A stretch of 64,000 nucleotides of DNA from Lentzea sp. NBRC 105346 (GTDB lineage Bacteria; Actinomycetota; Actinomycetes; Mycobacteriales; Pseudonocardiaceae): positions 124,001-188,000 of the forward strand of contig NZ_BSTQ01000011.1 in NCBI RefSeq assembly GCF_030269605.1, given 5' to 3'. The notes under the pieces are model-generated. The model was not told the origin of the DNA, searched no databases, and worked only from the letters and a program-made list of their open reading frames with translations. Both the position numbers and the translations under genes were made by a program. Shown piece after piece: positions 41,288-49,553 of the stretch (position 1 is the first letter of the stretch; each line of letters opens with the position of its first letter).

Positions 41288-41716
41288 TCAGCGGTCGACC
41301 ATGTTCACGAAGTCGCGCTCGTGCCGCTCCGCCTGCCTGCGGTAGACCCAGCCGACGGCGTAGAGGATCGGGAACGGCGCGAGCCCCAGCACGAGCCAGG
41401 GCAGGTGGATGTTGAGCACGTGGATGTCGGCGAGCGAGGGCACCAGATAGAAGAGCAACGGCAGGCCGCACAGTCCGAGCAGGACCAGGCCGCCGAGGCC
41501 GAACGCCGAGCGGAGCTGTTGCTTGATCAGGTCGCGGACCAGCTTCTCGCCGACGCTCGTCTGCTCCTCGAGCTCGATGAGCGTCCGCATGGCCTTGCCG
41601 CGGGACTTCGTGGTGTCGGCGAGCACGACGCGGCGGCGACGGGGCTTCCGGGCGGTTTCGCCCAGCCACTGGTCCCGCGCGGCCGGCTCGGGTGCGCCGG
41701 CGTCGTGCCTGCTCAC
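41288..41716 (-). CDS. Small membrane protein accompanying the second symporter
   Basis: A 142-residue protein with a basic, Arg-rich N terminus (ETARKPRRRRVVLADTTKSRGKA), an ELEEQTSVGEKLVRDLIKQQLRSA helix, and two transmembrane helices (LVLLGLCGLPLLFYLVPSL; PWLVLGLAPFPILYAVGWVY) ending RRQAERHERDFVNMVDR. It occupies the position that DUF485 has in the other operon and has the same two-helix shape, so it probably serves as the partner of the second symporter. Its start overlaps the regulator's stop by four bases. Confidence 0.85.
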   Translation of the reverse strand: MSRHDAGAPEPAARDQWLGETARKPRRRRVVLADTTKSRGKAMRTLIELEEQTSVGEKLVRDLIKQQLRSAFGLGGLVLLGLCGLPLLFYLVPSLADIHVLNIHLPWLVLGLAPFPILYAVGWVYRRQAERHERDFVNMVDR

Positions 41717-42573
41717 CAGCCGCTCTTGGGCGGACGGACGATCCGTTCCTTGAGCTCCTTGGTGTGCCTGCGGCTCACCGGGAGCTCCTTGGCGTCCGGA
41801 CCGGTGCCGATCACGACGGCGTAGCCGTTCGCGGTCATGCGGAGCTCGCTCACCAGCGGCAGCGCGACGAGGTACGACCGGTGGATGCGCACGAACCCGG
41901 CGTTCGCCCAGCGCTCCTCGAGTTGTGCCAACGGGATCCGCACCAGGTGACTGCCGTCGGAGGTGTGCAGCCGGGCGTAGTCGCCCTGCGCCTCGACGTA
42001 ACGCACCGAGGCGCGGGGCACGAGCTTGATGGTGCCGCCGAGCTCGACCGGGATGACCTCGTCGTCCGACGGCTCGGCCGCCGCGGCCGCGGCGTGCACC
42101 GGCGTCTGCGGCGTGGTGGCGTGCGTGCGCGCGACCCGTTCGGCGACGCGCTTCACGGCCTTGAGCACGCGCTCGTCGTTGATCGGCTTGTTGATGAAGT
42201 CGAGCGCGCCGACGTCGAACGCCGCGACGAGCGCGTCCCGCTCCTCGACCCCGGTGACGAACACGAGGGCAGGCGGGTGGCGGAACGCGCTGAGCACGCG
42301 CGCCAGGTCCATGCCAGTGAGTCCGGGCATGTTGATGTCGGCGAAGACGGCGTCGACGGGCGGCAGACCGGCGTTGGTCCGCTCGATGACCTCGTCGTCA
42401 TCCCCACCGCGAAGAATCCGCAGCGCCTCGGCCGCGTCGAACGCCGTCAGGACGCGCTTGACGTGCGGACTGCTCTCCAGCGTGAACTTGATCAGGCTCA
42501 GGCCCGGTGCCTCGTCGTCCACGGCGAGAACGAGGAGACCGGCGTTGTCTTGGGTACTCACTGTGTCGGGCAT
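41713..42573 (-). CDS. LytTR-family response regulator
   Basis: A 286-residue regulator: receiver domain with D19-D20 and phospho-acceptor D79 (VFADINMPGLTGMDLA), an Ala/Pro linker, then a LytTR DNA-binding domain (VPRASVRYVEAQGDYARLHTSDGSHLVRIPLAQLEERW, then GFVRIHRSYLVAL). ATG 42573 is used; GTG 42561 is possible. It is coupled to the symporter genes and most likely pairs with the LytS-type kinase at 44054. LytS/LytTR systems often control carboxylate uptake (for example the pyruvate-sensing BtsSR of E. coli), which fits. Confidence 0.92.
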   Translation of the reverse strand: MPDTVSTQDNAGLLVLAVDDEAPGLSLIKFTLESSPHVKRVLTAFDAAEALRILRGGDDDEVIERTNAGLPPVDAVFADINMPGLTGMDLARVLSAFRHPPALVFVTGVEERDALVAAFDVGALDFINKPINDERVLKAVKRVAERVARTHATTPQTPVHAAAAAAEPSDDEVIPVELGGTIKLVPRASVRYVEAQGDYARLHTSDGSHLVRIPLAQLEERWANAGFVRIHRSYLVALPLVSELRMTANGYAVVIGTGPDAKELPVSRRHTKELKERIVRPPKSGW

Positions 42574-42636
42574 CTTGCCTACCAACAGGGGGTTGTGTCT
42601 ACGTTCCACACCCTGTCGATCACCTGCCCGTGATGA

Positions 42637-43503
42637 TCACAAGCCGAATCGCGACCAGCGAGCACGTTCTTCCACAGCGGCCAGGACATCAGTCACGATG
42701 TCCCCCGATCGTGTGGCGGCAGCGCTCAGTCCAAGGCGCTGGAGGAGGTTCTTGCGGGGCTCGGCGATGGAGATCTCGGCGTCCGGGAACCGTTTCGCGA
42801 GAATGCCTCGCATCGTGCCGAGGCCGTCGACGAGGCCGAGCTCCAACGCCTTGGCGCCGGTCCACACCTCGCCCTCGAAGAGCTCGTTGTCCTTCGCCTT
42901 GAGCTTGGCGCCGCGGCGCTCCTTGACCCACGCGACGAACTGCTCGTGCAGCTCGGCGTGCAACCCCTTGAGCCACTCGACGTCGTCCGCCTTCTCCGGC
43001 TGGAACGGGTCGAGCCGCACCTTGTTCTCGCCGGCCGTGTAGACGCGCCGCTCGACGCCATACTTCTCCAGCAGGCCGTTCAGGCCGAACCCGGCGCTCA
43101 CGACACCGATCGAGCCGACCATGGACGTGCCGTGGGCGTAGATCTCGTCGCCGGCGCACGCGAGCCAGTAGCCCCCGGACGCGGCGAGGTCCTCGCAGAA
43201 CGCGAGGACCGGGACGTGCTTCTTGGTCGCCAGCTCACGGATGCGCTCGGCGATCAGGGCGGACTGGGTGGGCGCGCCACCCGGTGAGTTGATGAGCAGC
43301 GCGACGGCGATCAGGCGCTCGTTGTCGAACGCCCGGTTCAGCGCGCTCTCGATCGACTGCATGCTGATCGTGTTGCGCGCCACCGGTGTCGGCGTCGGCG
43401 TGATCACCCCGTGCAGCCGCACGGCGGCGACCACCGGCGGCCGCTCCCCCCGGTCGGTGACCATCCTCGGCAGCCTTGCCGCGATCTTGTCCGTCACGCT
43501 CAT
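42637..43503 (-). CDS. sppA: S49 family signal peptide peptidase
   Basis: A 288-residue SppA-like protease. Motifs: VALLINSPGGAPTQSALIAERIREL, nucleophile S109 in EDLAASGGYWLACAGDEIYA, SMVGSIGVV and the general base K161 in GENKVRLDPF. The S-K spacing of 52 equals that of the B. subtilis SppA dyad. There is no strong N-terminal membrane helix, so it may be a cytoplasmic or peripheral short form. It lies between the LytTR regulator and its probable kinase, on the same strand. Confidence 0.9.
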   Translation of the reverse strand: MSVTDKIAARLPRMVTDRGERPPVVAAVRLHGVITPTPTPVARNTISMQSIESALNRAFDNERLIAVALLINSPGGAPTQSALIAERIRELATKKHVPVLAFCEDLAASGGYWLACAGDEIYAHGTSMVGSIGVVSAGFGLNGLLEKYGVERRVYTAGENKVRLDPFQPEKADDVEWLKGLHAELHEQFVAWVKERRGAKLKAKDNELFEGEVWTGAKALELGLVDGLGTMRGILAKRFPDAEISIAEPRKNLLQRLGLSAAATRSGDIVTDVLAAVEERARWSRFGL

Positions 43504-43534
43504 ACGACTCACAGTACGTGCGTTCTGACGTCGT

Positions 43535-43570
43535 GCGGGAGCCCTCCGACGCGTGACAGAGGGCTCCCGC
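43535..43570. other. Hairpin in the sppA/small-gene divergent region
   Basis: A perfect 12-bp stem GCGGGAGCCCTC/GAGGGCTCCCGC (43535-43546, 43559-43570) with a 12-base loop. It lies upstream of both flanking genes, so it is not an ordinary terminator; it may be an operator, a 5' leader structure or a repeated palindrome. Confidence 0.5.
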
Positions 43571-43608
43571 GTGACCTGGAACACGTCCGGCGGAGTTAGC
43601 ATCGGCCG

Positions 43609-43776
43609 GTGACGTTCAACCCGATCCGGTGGCTCGAGCGGTACGTCGAGTGGTGGGACGACCGCGGCAGGCAGAACGCCGCCGGTCCCACTCCGATGCA
43701 CATCTACTGGATGTGGGTCACCTGGAGTGTGTGCGCGGTCGTCCTGATCACCACCTTGGCGGTCGCCGCCCGCTGA
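43609..43776 (+). CDS. Small single-pass membrane protein (55 aa)
   Basis: A short frame starting GTG at 43609 and ending TGA at 43776. The product has an aromatic N terminus (VTFNPIRWLERYVEWWDDRG) and a C-terminal hydrophobic segment (IYWMWVTWSVCAVVLITTLAVAAR) that would form one transmembrane helix with a very short end. Third positions are GC-rich as expected for coding sequence. Its stop touches the stop of the small cysteine-rich gene on the other strand. Function unknown. Confidence 0.6.
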   Translation: MTFNPIRWLERYVEWWDDRGRQNAAGPTPMHIYWMWVTWSVCAVVLITTLAVAAR

Positions 43777-43920
43777 TCAGCAACGGCAGCCGGACAGCCC
43801 CTTGGCCGTGCACTTGATGCAGACGCGGACGCGTTCGGGTGCTTGTTGTTCTTGCACTGTGTGGAACCCCTGGAAATTCAGGCCGAGCGGGCGGCTCACG
43901 CGCGGCTTCTCGTTGGTCAC
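43777..43920 (-). CDS. Small cysteine-rich protein (47 aa)
   Basis: A 47-codon frame from GTG 43920 (or GTG 43899, 40 codons) to TGA at 43777. The product ends ERVRVCIKCTAKGLSGCRC, four cysteines in the last 13 residues (C-x2-C and C-x-C), with a conserved-looking PLGLNFQGFHTVQ segment before it. This would suit a zinc-binding microprotein; a peptide natural-product precursor is less likely because no modification genes are near. No ribosome-binding site is obvious. Confidence 0.5.
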   Translation of the reverse strand: MTNEKPRVSRPLGLNFQGFHTVQEQQAPERVRVCIKCTAKGLSGCRC

Positions 43921-44053
43921 CGGGGTAATCGGACCCGAACGGTCGCGGGTTGAGGCCGTGTTCCGGCGGAACGATCAACGGTCGCCGAGGCGCGCCGACC
44001 GGTCTGCGCGCATAGCCGAGCTGAAGCCTTTGGACCCTGATTTACCGGATCCC

Positions 44054-45313
44054 TTAGGCCCTGATCACCGGCTGCTCGTTCGTCATGGGTTCGTCGGTCA
44101 CGCCACCGAAGTTGAGGTTCGGCAGCACACCCCTCCGTCCCTTCGGGACCTTGAGGATGACCTTGGTCCCGGCGTTCGGCGCGGTCTCCACCACGAGCGC
44201 GTACTCGGCGCCGAACACGGTCCGCATGCGGTCGTTGATGTTGCCGATGCCGACGTGCGCGCCGGTCTGGTGGGCGTCCTTGATGTCGTCGAGCCGGTCC
44301 GGGTCCATGCCGACGCCGTCGTCCTCGACGCTGATCAGGGCCTCGTTGCCGTTGTCCTCGGCGGTGATGGTCAGCATGCCGCCGCCGGGCTTCTTCGCGA
44401 GGCCGTGGCGGACGGCGTTCTCGACCAGCGGCTGCAGCACGAGGAACGGCAGGACGACCTGCAGCACCTCGGGTGCGATCCGCAGCCGGACGTTCAGGCG
44501 GCTGCCGTACCGGGCCTGCTCGATGGTCAGGTAGCGGTGGATGTTGGTCAGCTCGTCGGCCAGCGTCGTGAAGAGGCCGTCCGTGCGGAACGAGTACCGC
44601 GTGAACTCGGCGAACTCCTGCAGCAACTCGCGGGCGTGCGCGGGGTCGGTGCGGATCAGCGACGAGATGGTGTTCAGCGCGTTGTAGACGAAGTGCGGCG
44701 AGATCTGGGCGCGCAGCGCGCGGACCTCGGCCTGGGCCAGCGCCTGGCGGGACTTCTGCAGCACCTCGAGCTCGAGCTGCGTCGAGACGAACCTGGCGGT
44801 CTCCTCGGCCATGCGGATCTGGCGCTTCGAAGCCACGCCGCTGACCACGATCAACGTGCCGGTGACGTCGCCCTCGACGCGCAGTGGGACGACCACCGCG
44901 CTGTGCAGCGAGCACGGGCCCTGCAGCTCGCAGCCGAGCTTGCGGTGCTCGATGTGCTCCTTGCGGTTGTTGGTCACCGCGTGGGCGATGGTGTCGCGCA
45001 GGTACTCGTAGTGGTCCGCGGCCCCGCCGTCCCAGGACAGGACCGTGCCGTCGGAGTCGGTGATGGCGACCGCGACGCACCGCAGCATCTCGCGCAGGTG
45101 GGGTGTGGCCTTGTCGGCGGCCTCCTGGGTGAGCCCTTCTCTGAGGTCGGCGGACGCCTTCGACATGCGGTGCAACATGTCCATCACGGCATCCTCGACC
45201 GAGGTGCTCACGCGCCTCGCCCGACACAGCATCACGAACAGGCCGAGCACGGCCAGGGTCGCGATGACACCGAGCACAGCGCGCTCGGTCAACAGGTCAC
45301 CCACGGGCACCAT
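44054..45313 (-). CDS. LytS-type sensor histidine kinase
   Basis: A 419-residue kinase: one N-terminal transmembrane helix (AVLGVIATLAVLGLFVMLC), a GAF-like sensor region with cysteines (AVAITDSDGTVLSWDGGAADHYEYL, RKLGCELQGPCSLHSAVVVPL), the His_kinase signature ALRAQISPHFVYNALNTISSLIR with the phospho-histidine, and a HATPase with LVENAVRHGL and VEDDGVGMD. This is the kinase class that pairs with LytTR regulators, so its partner is probably at 41713 despite the intervening sppA. The GCEL and GPCSL cysteines could bind a cofactor. Confidence 0.92.
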   Translation of the reverse strand: MVPVGDLLTERAVLGVIATLAVLGLFVMLCRARRVSTSVEDAVMDMLHRMSKASADLREGLTQEAADKATPHLREMLRCVAVAITDSDGTVLSWDGGAADHYEYLRDTIAHAVTNNRKEHIEHRKLGCELQGPCSLHSAVVVPLRVEGDVTGTLIVVSGVASKRQIRMAEETARFVSTQLELEVLQKSRQALAQAEVRALRAQISPHFVYNALNTISSLIRTDPAHARELLQEFAEFTRYSFRTDGLFTTLADELTNIHRYLTIEQARYGSRLNVRLRIAPEVLQVVLPFLVLQPLVENAVRHGLAKKPGGGMLTITAEDNGNEALISVEDDGVGMDPDRLDDIKDAHQTGAHVGIGNINDRMRTVFGAEYALVVETAPNAGTKVILKVPKGRRGVLPNLNFGGVTDEPMTNEQPVIRA

Positions 45314-45418
45314 GCTGTGCTGCTGACACCCGTGTAGGCAAGAGGCGCGGCCGGTGACGACCCGGTCGGTCCACCGATCCGGGTAGACATCCGATGAATT
45401 TCAGTGGAGTGTGTGTCC

Positions 45419-46135
45419 GTGAAAGTGGCTCTGCTTGCTACGTGCCTCACGGACACGTTCTTCCCGTCGACCGCACGCGCCGTGGTCCGCCTGCTGGAAC
45501 GACTCGGTTGCGAGGTCGCCTTCCCCCTCGACCAGACGTGCTGCGGGCAGATGCACTTCAACACCGGCTACCGGAACGACGCGGAGTCGTTGGCGCGCAA
45601 GTACACCGAGGTCTTCTCCGGCTACGACCACGTCGTTGCTCCATCCGGCTCATGCGCCGGAATGGTCCGCGAGATCTACCCGGAGATGGGCGTCTCGGCG
45701 GGCCCGATGTACGAGCTGTCGGAGTTCGTGGTGGACGTGCTGGGCGTGACGGACGTCGGCGCGTGGTTCCCCCACCGGGTCACCTACCACCCCACCTGTC
45801 ACTCGTTGCGCATGCTGGGCGTCGGCGACAAGCCGTTGCGGCTGCTCAGGGCGGTGCGCGGGCTCGAACTGGTCGAGCTGCCGGCCGCCACGAGCTGCTG
45901 CGGGTTCGGCGGCACGTTCGCGATCAAGAACGCGGAGACGTCGACCGCGATGCTCACGGACAAGATGAAGTGCGTGCTCGACACTGGCGCCGAGGTGCTG
46001 TCCGCCGGCGACAACTCGTGCCTGATGCACATCGGCGGCGGCCTGTCCCGGCTGCGTGCGGGCGTGCGGCCCGTGCACCTCGCCGAGATCCTGGCCTCGA
46101 CGGAGGAGGAGCCGTGGGCACACGCAACCCCGTGA
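45419..46135 (+). CDS. lutA: L-lactate utilisation protein LutA/LldE ((Fe-S)-binding)
   Basis: A 238-residue CCG-domain protein of the three-part iron-sulfur L-lactate dehydrogenase. Two cysteine-rich CCG repeats are visible: DQTCCGQMHFNTGY and later ATSCCGFGGTFAIKN, with supporting cysteines in SGSCAGM and HPTCHS. GTG 45419 is chosen because GGAG lies upstream and the product then starts VKVALLATCLTD as in the family; GTG 45404 is possible. Its end overlaps lutB by 22 bases. Confidence 0.93.
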   Translation: MKVALLATCLTDTFFPSTARAVVRLLERLGCEVAFPLDQTCCGQMHFNTGYRNDAESLARKYTEVFSGYDHVVAPSGSCAGMVREIYPEMGVSAGPMYELSEFVVDVLGVTDVGAWFPHRVTYHPTCHSLRMLGVGDKPLRLLRAVRGLELVELPAATSCCGFGGTFAIKNAETSTAMLTDKMKCVLDTGAEVLSAGDNSCLMHIGGGLSRLRAGVRPVHLAEILASTEEEPWAHATP

Positions 46136-47538
46136 CGTGGCTGGGCAGCCCGACGTTCCCGAAGGCCGCCCGAGAGGCGCTCGCCGACACCCAGCTCCGG
46201 CAGAACCTGCGCAAGGCGACCGGCACCATCCGCGGCCGGCGCGCCGCCGCCGTCGCCGAGATGACCGACTGGGAGAACCTGCGACTCGCCGGTGAGGCGA
46301 TCAAGAACGACGTGCTGTCGCGCCTGGACACGTTGCTGGTCCAGCTCGAGGAGGCGGTGACGGCCCGCGGCGGCGTCGTCCATTGGGCGCGCGACGCGGC
46401 CGAGGCCAACGAGATCGTGCTGCGACTCGCCCGCGAGGCCGGCACCGACGAGGTCGTCAAGGTCAAGTCGATGGCCACCGCCGAGATCGGCCTCAACGAG
46501 GCGCTGGAGGCGGGCGGGGTCAAGGCGATCGAGACCGACCTGGCCGAGCTGATCGTGCAGCTCGGCGACGACCGGCCGTCGCACATCCTCGTTCCCGCGA
46601 TCCACCGCAACCGCTCGGAGATCCGCGACATCTTCCAGCGCCGCATGGGCATCTCCGTGTCCGACGAACCGGCCGAGCTCGCCGAGGCCGCGCGGCGCTA
46701 CCTGCGGCAGAAGTTCCTCACGACGCGGGTCGCGGTGTCCGGCGCGAACTTCGCGGTGGCCGACACGGGGTCGATCGTCGTGCTGGAGTCCGAGGGCAAC
46801 GGCCGCATGTGCCTGACGCTGCCGGAGACGCTGATCACCGTGATGGGCATCGAGAAGCTCGTGCCCACGTGGCAGGACCTCGAGGTGTTCCTGCAGCTGC
46901 TGCCGCGTTCGTCGACCGCGGAGCGGATGAACCCCTACACGTCGGTGTGGACCGGCGTGACGCCCGGCGACGGCCCTTCTTCGTTCCACCTGATCTTGCT
47001 GGACAACGGCCGGACCGCGACGCTCGCCGACTCCGTCGGGCGGCAGGCCTTGCGGTGCATCCGGTGTTCGGCGTGCCTGAACGTGTGCCCGGTGTACGAG
47101 CGGACCGGCGGCAAGTCGTACGGCTCGGTCTACCCCGGACCGATCGGCGCGATCCTCACGCCCCAGCTGGTCGGCGACATGCACGACCCGCTGTCGGCCT
47201 CGCTGCCGTACGCGTCTTCGTTGTGCGGCGCGTGCTTCGAGGTGTGCCCGGTGCGGATCGACATCCCGCAGGTGCTGACGCATCTGCGGGCGGAAGCCGT
47301 TGAGGCGAAAGGACGTACGGCCGAGTCGATCGCGATGGCCGCGGCCGCTTGGGTGTTCGCCTCGGCTTCGCGGTACGAGCGTGCGCAGAAGCTCGGCTCG
47401 CTGGCGCGGTTCATCGCGCGCGACGGGCGGATCACGTCGCTGCCGTGGCCGGGCTCGAAGTGGACGTCCTCGCGGGACGTGCCCGCGCCGCCCGCCGAGT
47501 CGTTCCGGAGCTGGTGGAGGAAGAACCGTGGCTCGTGA
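46114..47538 (+). CDS. lutB: L-lactate utilisation protein LutB/LldF (4Fe-4S)
   Basis: A 474-residue protein with an N-terminal LUD domain (SMATAEIGLNEALEAGGVKAIETDLAELIVQL; VADTGSIVVLESEGNGRM) and two C-terminal 4Fe-4S motifs, CIRCSACLNVCPVYE and CGACFEVCPVRID. It carries electrons in lactate oxidation to pyruvate. The GTG at 46114 follows GGAGGAG and is inside the end of lutA. Overlaps lutC by 11 bases, so the three are translationally coupled. Confidence 0.95.
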   Translation: MGTRNPVTWLGSPTFPKAAREALADTQLRQNLRKATGTIRGRRAAAVAEMTDWENLRLAGEAIKNDVLSRLDTLLVQLEEAVTARGGVVHWARDAAEANEIVLRLAREAGTDEVVKVKSMATAEIGLNEALEAGGVKAIETDLAELIVQLGDDRPSHILVPAIHRNRSEIRDIFQRRMGISVSDEPAELAEAARRYLRQKFLTTRVAVSGANFAVADTGSIVVLESEGNGRMCLTLPETLITVMGIEKLVPTWQDLEVFLQLLPRSSTAERMNPYTSVWTGVTPGDGPSSFHLILLDNGRTATLADSVGRQALRCIRCSACLNVCPVYERTGGKSYGSVYPGPIGAILTPQLVGDMHDPLSASLPYASSLCGACFEVCPVRIDIPQVLTHLRAEAVEAKGRTAESIAMAAAAWVFASASRYERAQKLGSLARFIARDGRITSLPWPGSKWTSSRDVPAPPAESFRSWWRKNRGS

Positions 47539-48100
47539 CGAGATCCTGCGGCGGATTCGGGCCGCACGGGTGCCTGCCGCCGCGCCGGCCATCCGGAACT
47601 ACAACCGCACCGGACCCGGTGGTGTCGAGCTGTTCGCCGAACGGGTCGCCGACTACCGCGCGATCGTCCACGTGGTGACGGACGTGCCCGCGAAGCTGCG
47701 GGAGTTGTTGCCGGGCAAGCGGATCGTGGCGCCGGATGTTCCTTCGTCGTGGTTGATCGACGGGGTCGAGTGGCTGCGCGACCCGTTGACCATCGACGAG
47801 CTCGATGGCGCGGACGGCGTGCTGACCGGGTGCGCGGTGGCGATCGCCGACACCGGGACCATCGTGCTGGACGGCGGTGAGGCGCAGGGGCGGCGGGCGT
47901 TGACGCTGCTGCCCGACTACCACGTGTGCGTGGTGCGGGCGGACCAGGTGGCGGCGTCGGTGCCGGAGGCGTTGGCGCGGCTGGAACCCACGCGGCCGCT
48001 GACGTTCATCAGCGGCCCGTCGGCTACCAGCGACATCGAGCTCAACCGGGTGGAGGGCGTCCACGGCCCGCGCACGCTCGAGGTCCTGATCGTCACTTGA
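47528..48100 (+). CDS. lutC: L-lactate utilisation protein LutC/LldG
   Basis: A 190-residue LUD-domain protein, the third LutABC component. It has VARDEILRRIRAA at the start, AVAIADTGTIVLDGG and the final FISGPSATSDIELNRVEGVHGPRTLEVLI motif, all typical. The GTG at 47528 lies inside lutB. The gene ends with an eight-base overlap of the convergent glycosylase gene. With symporters and a LytS/LytTR pair just upstream, a locus for short-chain carboxylate uptake and oxidation is likely. Confidence 0.94.
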   Translation: MARDEILRRIRAARVPAAAPAIRNYNRTGPGGVELFAERVADYRAIVHVVTDVPAKLRELLPGKRIVAPDVPSSWLIDGVEWLRDPLTIDELDGADGVLTGCAVAIADTGTIVLDGGEAQGRRALTLLPDYHVCVVRADQVAASVPEALARLEPTRPLTFISGPSATSDIELNRVEGVHGPRTLEVLIVT

Positions 48101-48956
48101 GCAGGCGGGACAGCCTCCGGTCGGCCAGCGGTTTCCCGCCGGTCTGACAGGTCGGGCAGTACTGGAAGGCCTTGTCGGCGAACGACACCTCGCGCACGGT
48201 GTCGCCGCACACCGGGCAGGGCAGGCCGGTCCGCGCGTGCACCCGCAGGCCGGACCGCTTCTCCCCCTTGAGCCGCGCGGCGTCCTGCCCGACCGAGCGG
48301 TCGACCGCGTCGGTCAGCACGGAGATCATCGCGGCGTGCAGGCCGTCGAGCGATTCCTTGTTGAGCTTCCCGGCGGTCGCATAGGGCGAGAGCTTCGCGG
48401 TGTGCATGATCTCGTCGGAGTAGGCGTTGCCGATGCCCGCGATCAGGCCCTGGTCGGTCAACGCCGTCTTCAGCCGCTCGGTGCGGCCGGACAGCAGGTC
48501 CTCCAGCTCGCCCCGGCTGAGGGAGAGCGCGTCCGGCCCGAGCCTGGCGATGCTCGAGACCTCGGACGGGGACTTCACGATCCACGCCGCGAGGCCCTTC
48601 TTCGTCCCGGCCTCGGTGAGGTCGAAGCCGGGGCCCTGGCCGGGCGGGCCGAGGTGCACGCGCAACGCGAGGGGGCCGCGCCCCTGCTTGGGTGGTGGGG
48701 CGGAGAGAGTGTCCGACCAGCGCAGCCAGCCGGCGCGCGCCAGGTGGACGACCAGGTGCAGGCCGTCGCAGTCCAGGTCGAGGTGCTTGCCGAACCGGCC
48801 CGCACCCGTCACGGTGCGGCCGTGCAGCGCGGTCCATGGTGGGTCGAAGGTCTTCAGGACCTGCAGTGAGGCGACGTCGACGCGGTGCACGGTGCGGCCG
48901 ACCGCGTGTTCACGCAGGTGGTGGGCTAGGGCTTCTACCTCGGGTAGCTCCGGCAC
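48093..48956 (-). CDS. Fpg/Nei family DNA glycosylase
   Basis: A 287-residue base-excision repair glycosylase/AP lyase. The catalytic N terminus MPELPEVEAL gives P2 (Schiff-base nucleophile) and E3; the helix-two-turn-helix region is TALTDQGLIAGIGNAYSDEIMH, and the C-terminal zinc finger is CPVCGDTVREVSFADKAFQYCPTC. Sequence details (the KSPSEVSSIARLGPDAL region) place it in the actinobacterial Fpg/Nei-like group rather than clearly MutM or Nei. Confidence 0.93.
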   Translation of the reverse strand: MPELPEVEALAHHLREHAVGRTVHRVDVASLQVLKTFDPPWTALHGRTVTGAGRFGKHLDLDCDGLHLVVHLARAGWLRWSDTLSAPPPKQGRGPLALRVHLGPPGQGPGFDLTEAGTKKGLAAWIVKSPSEVSSIARLGPDALSLSRGELEDLLSGRTERLKTALTDQGLIAGIGNAYSDEIMHTAKLSPYATAGKLNKESLDGLHAAMISVLTDAVDRSVGQDAARLKGEKRSGLRVHARTGLPCPVCGDTVREVSFADKAFQYCPTCQTGGKPLADRRLSRLLK

Positions 48957-48999
48957 CCCACCAGTGTCACATCAGTTCGCCAGACTTGTAGAACACAGC

Positions 49000-49073
49000 G
49001 CTGCAGCACGCCATCGATGGCCTGCAGCGAGTGTGTGAACTCCATCAATCGACCGGCTGCAGCACGCCATCGA
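49000..49073 (-). repeat. Direct repeat duplicating the 3' end of the 49045 gene
   Basis: GCTGCAGCACGCCATCGA occurs at 49000-49017 and 49056-49073, 56 bp apart, each followed by a matching AGCGAGTG. Read on the minus strand, the first copy is the coding end (HSLPDVDGVLQPVD) and the second, beyond the stop, still reads HSLQAIDGVLQ. This is a local tandem duplication of the gene end. Confidence 0.75.
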
Positions 49074-49482
49074 CGTCGGGAAGCGAGTGCATCTCGATCG
49101 TGCGCGCCACGCGGGCGGCCTCCTGGCGGACGGCCAGCGGGCCGCGCACCGAGCCGACCCAGCGCTCCGGCGGCAGGTCGTCGGGCGTCGCCTTGCTCTC
49201 CGCGACGAGCGTGTGCGGGCGGCGGATCAGCCAGCGGACCGGGAAGAACCCGGCCAGGAAGATCAGCGCCAGGATGAGCCAGCCGGGGATCACGACCTGC
49301 GACGGCGTCCACGCCACCAGGACCACCGCCATGATCAGCAGCAGGCCGGCCATCATCACGCCCGGCAGCACGCCACCGCTCACATCGTGCTCGAAGTCGT
49401 CCGAGGCCACCGGGTTCCGCCACTCGACCCGGCTGTGAACCGTCCACATCCGTCCGTCGGCACCGCGCACCAGCCGCGTCAT
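49045..49482 (-). CDS. Actinobacterial two-helix membrane protein, unknown function
   Basis: A 145-residue protein: N terminus MTRLVRGADGRMWTVHSRVEWRNP, then an acidic DDFEHDVSGG segment, two adjacent hydrophobic helices (VMMAGLLLIMAVVLVAW; PGWLILALIFLAGFFPVRWL), and a cytoplasmic tail with RWVGSVRGPLAVRQEAARVARTIEMHSLPDVDGVLQPVD. The first and last parts look conserved but I know no function. ATG 49482 is preceded by GGGAG. The end of the gene is partially duplicated downstream. Confidence 0.78.
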   Translation of the reverse strand: MTRLVRGADGRMWTVHSRVEWRNPVASDDFEHDVSGGVLPGVMMAGLLLIMAVVLVAWTPSQVVIPGWLILALIFLAGFFPVRWLIRRPHTLVAESKATPDDLPPERWVGSVRGPLAVRQEAARVARTIEMHSLPDVDGVLQPVD

Positions 49483-49553
49483 AACCCGTCTCCCACGCTC
49501 GTCACACTGGGTGCGACAACCGTACCGCCTGTCCGATGAGCCCTGTGGGTGAA

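Noticed and set aside
43777-43920. Lanthipeptide or other RiPP precursor
   Set aside because: Cysteines at the C terminus are suggestive, but no modification, protease or export gene is near; kept only as a small cysteine-rich protein.
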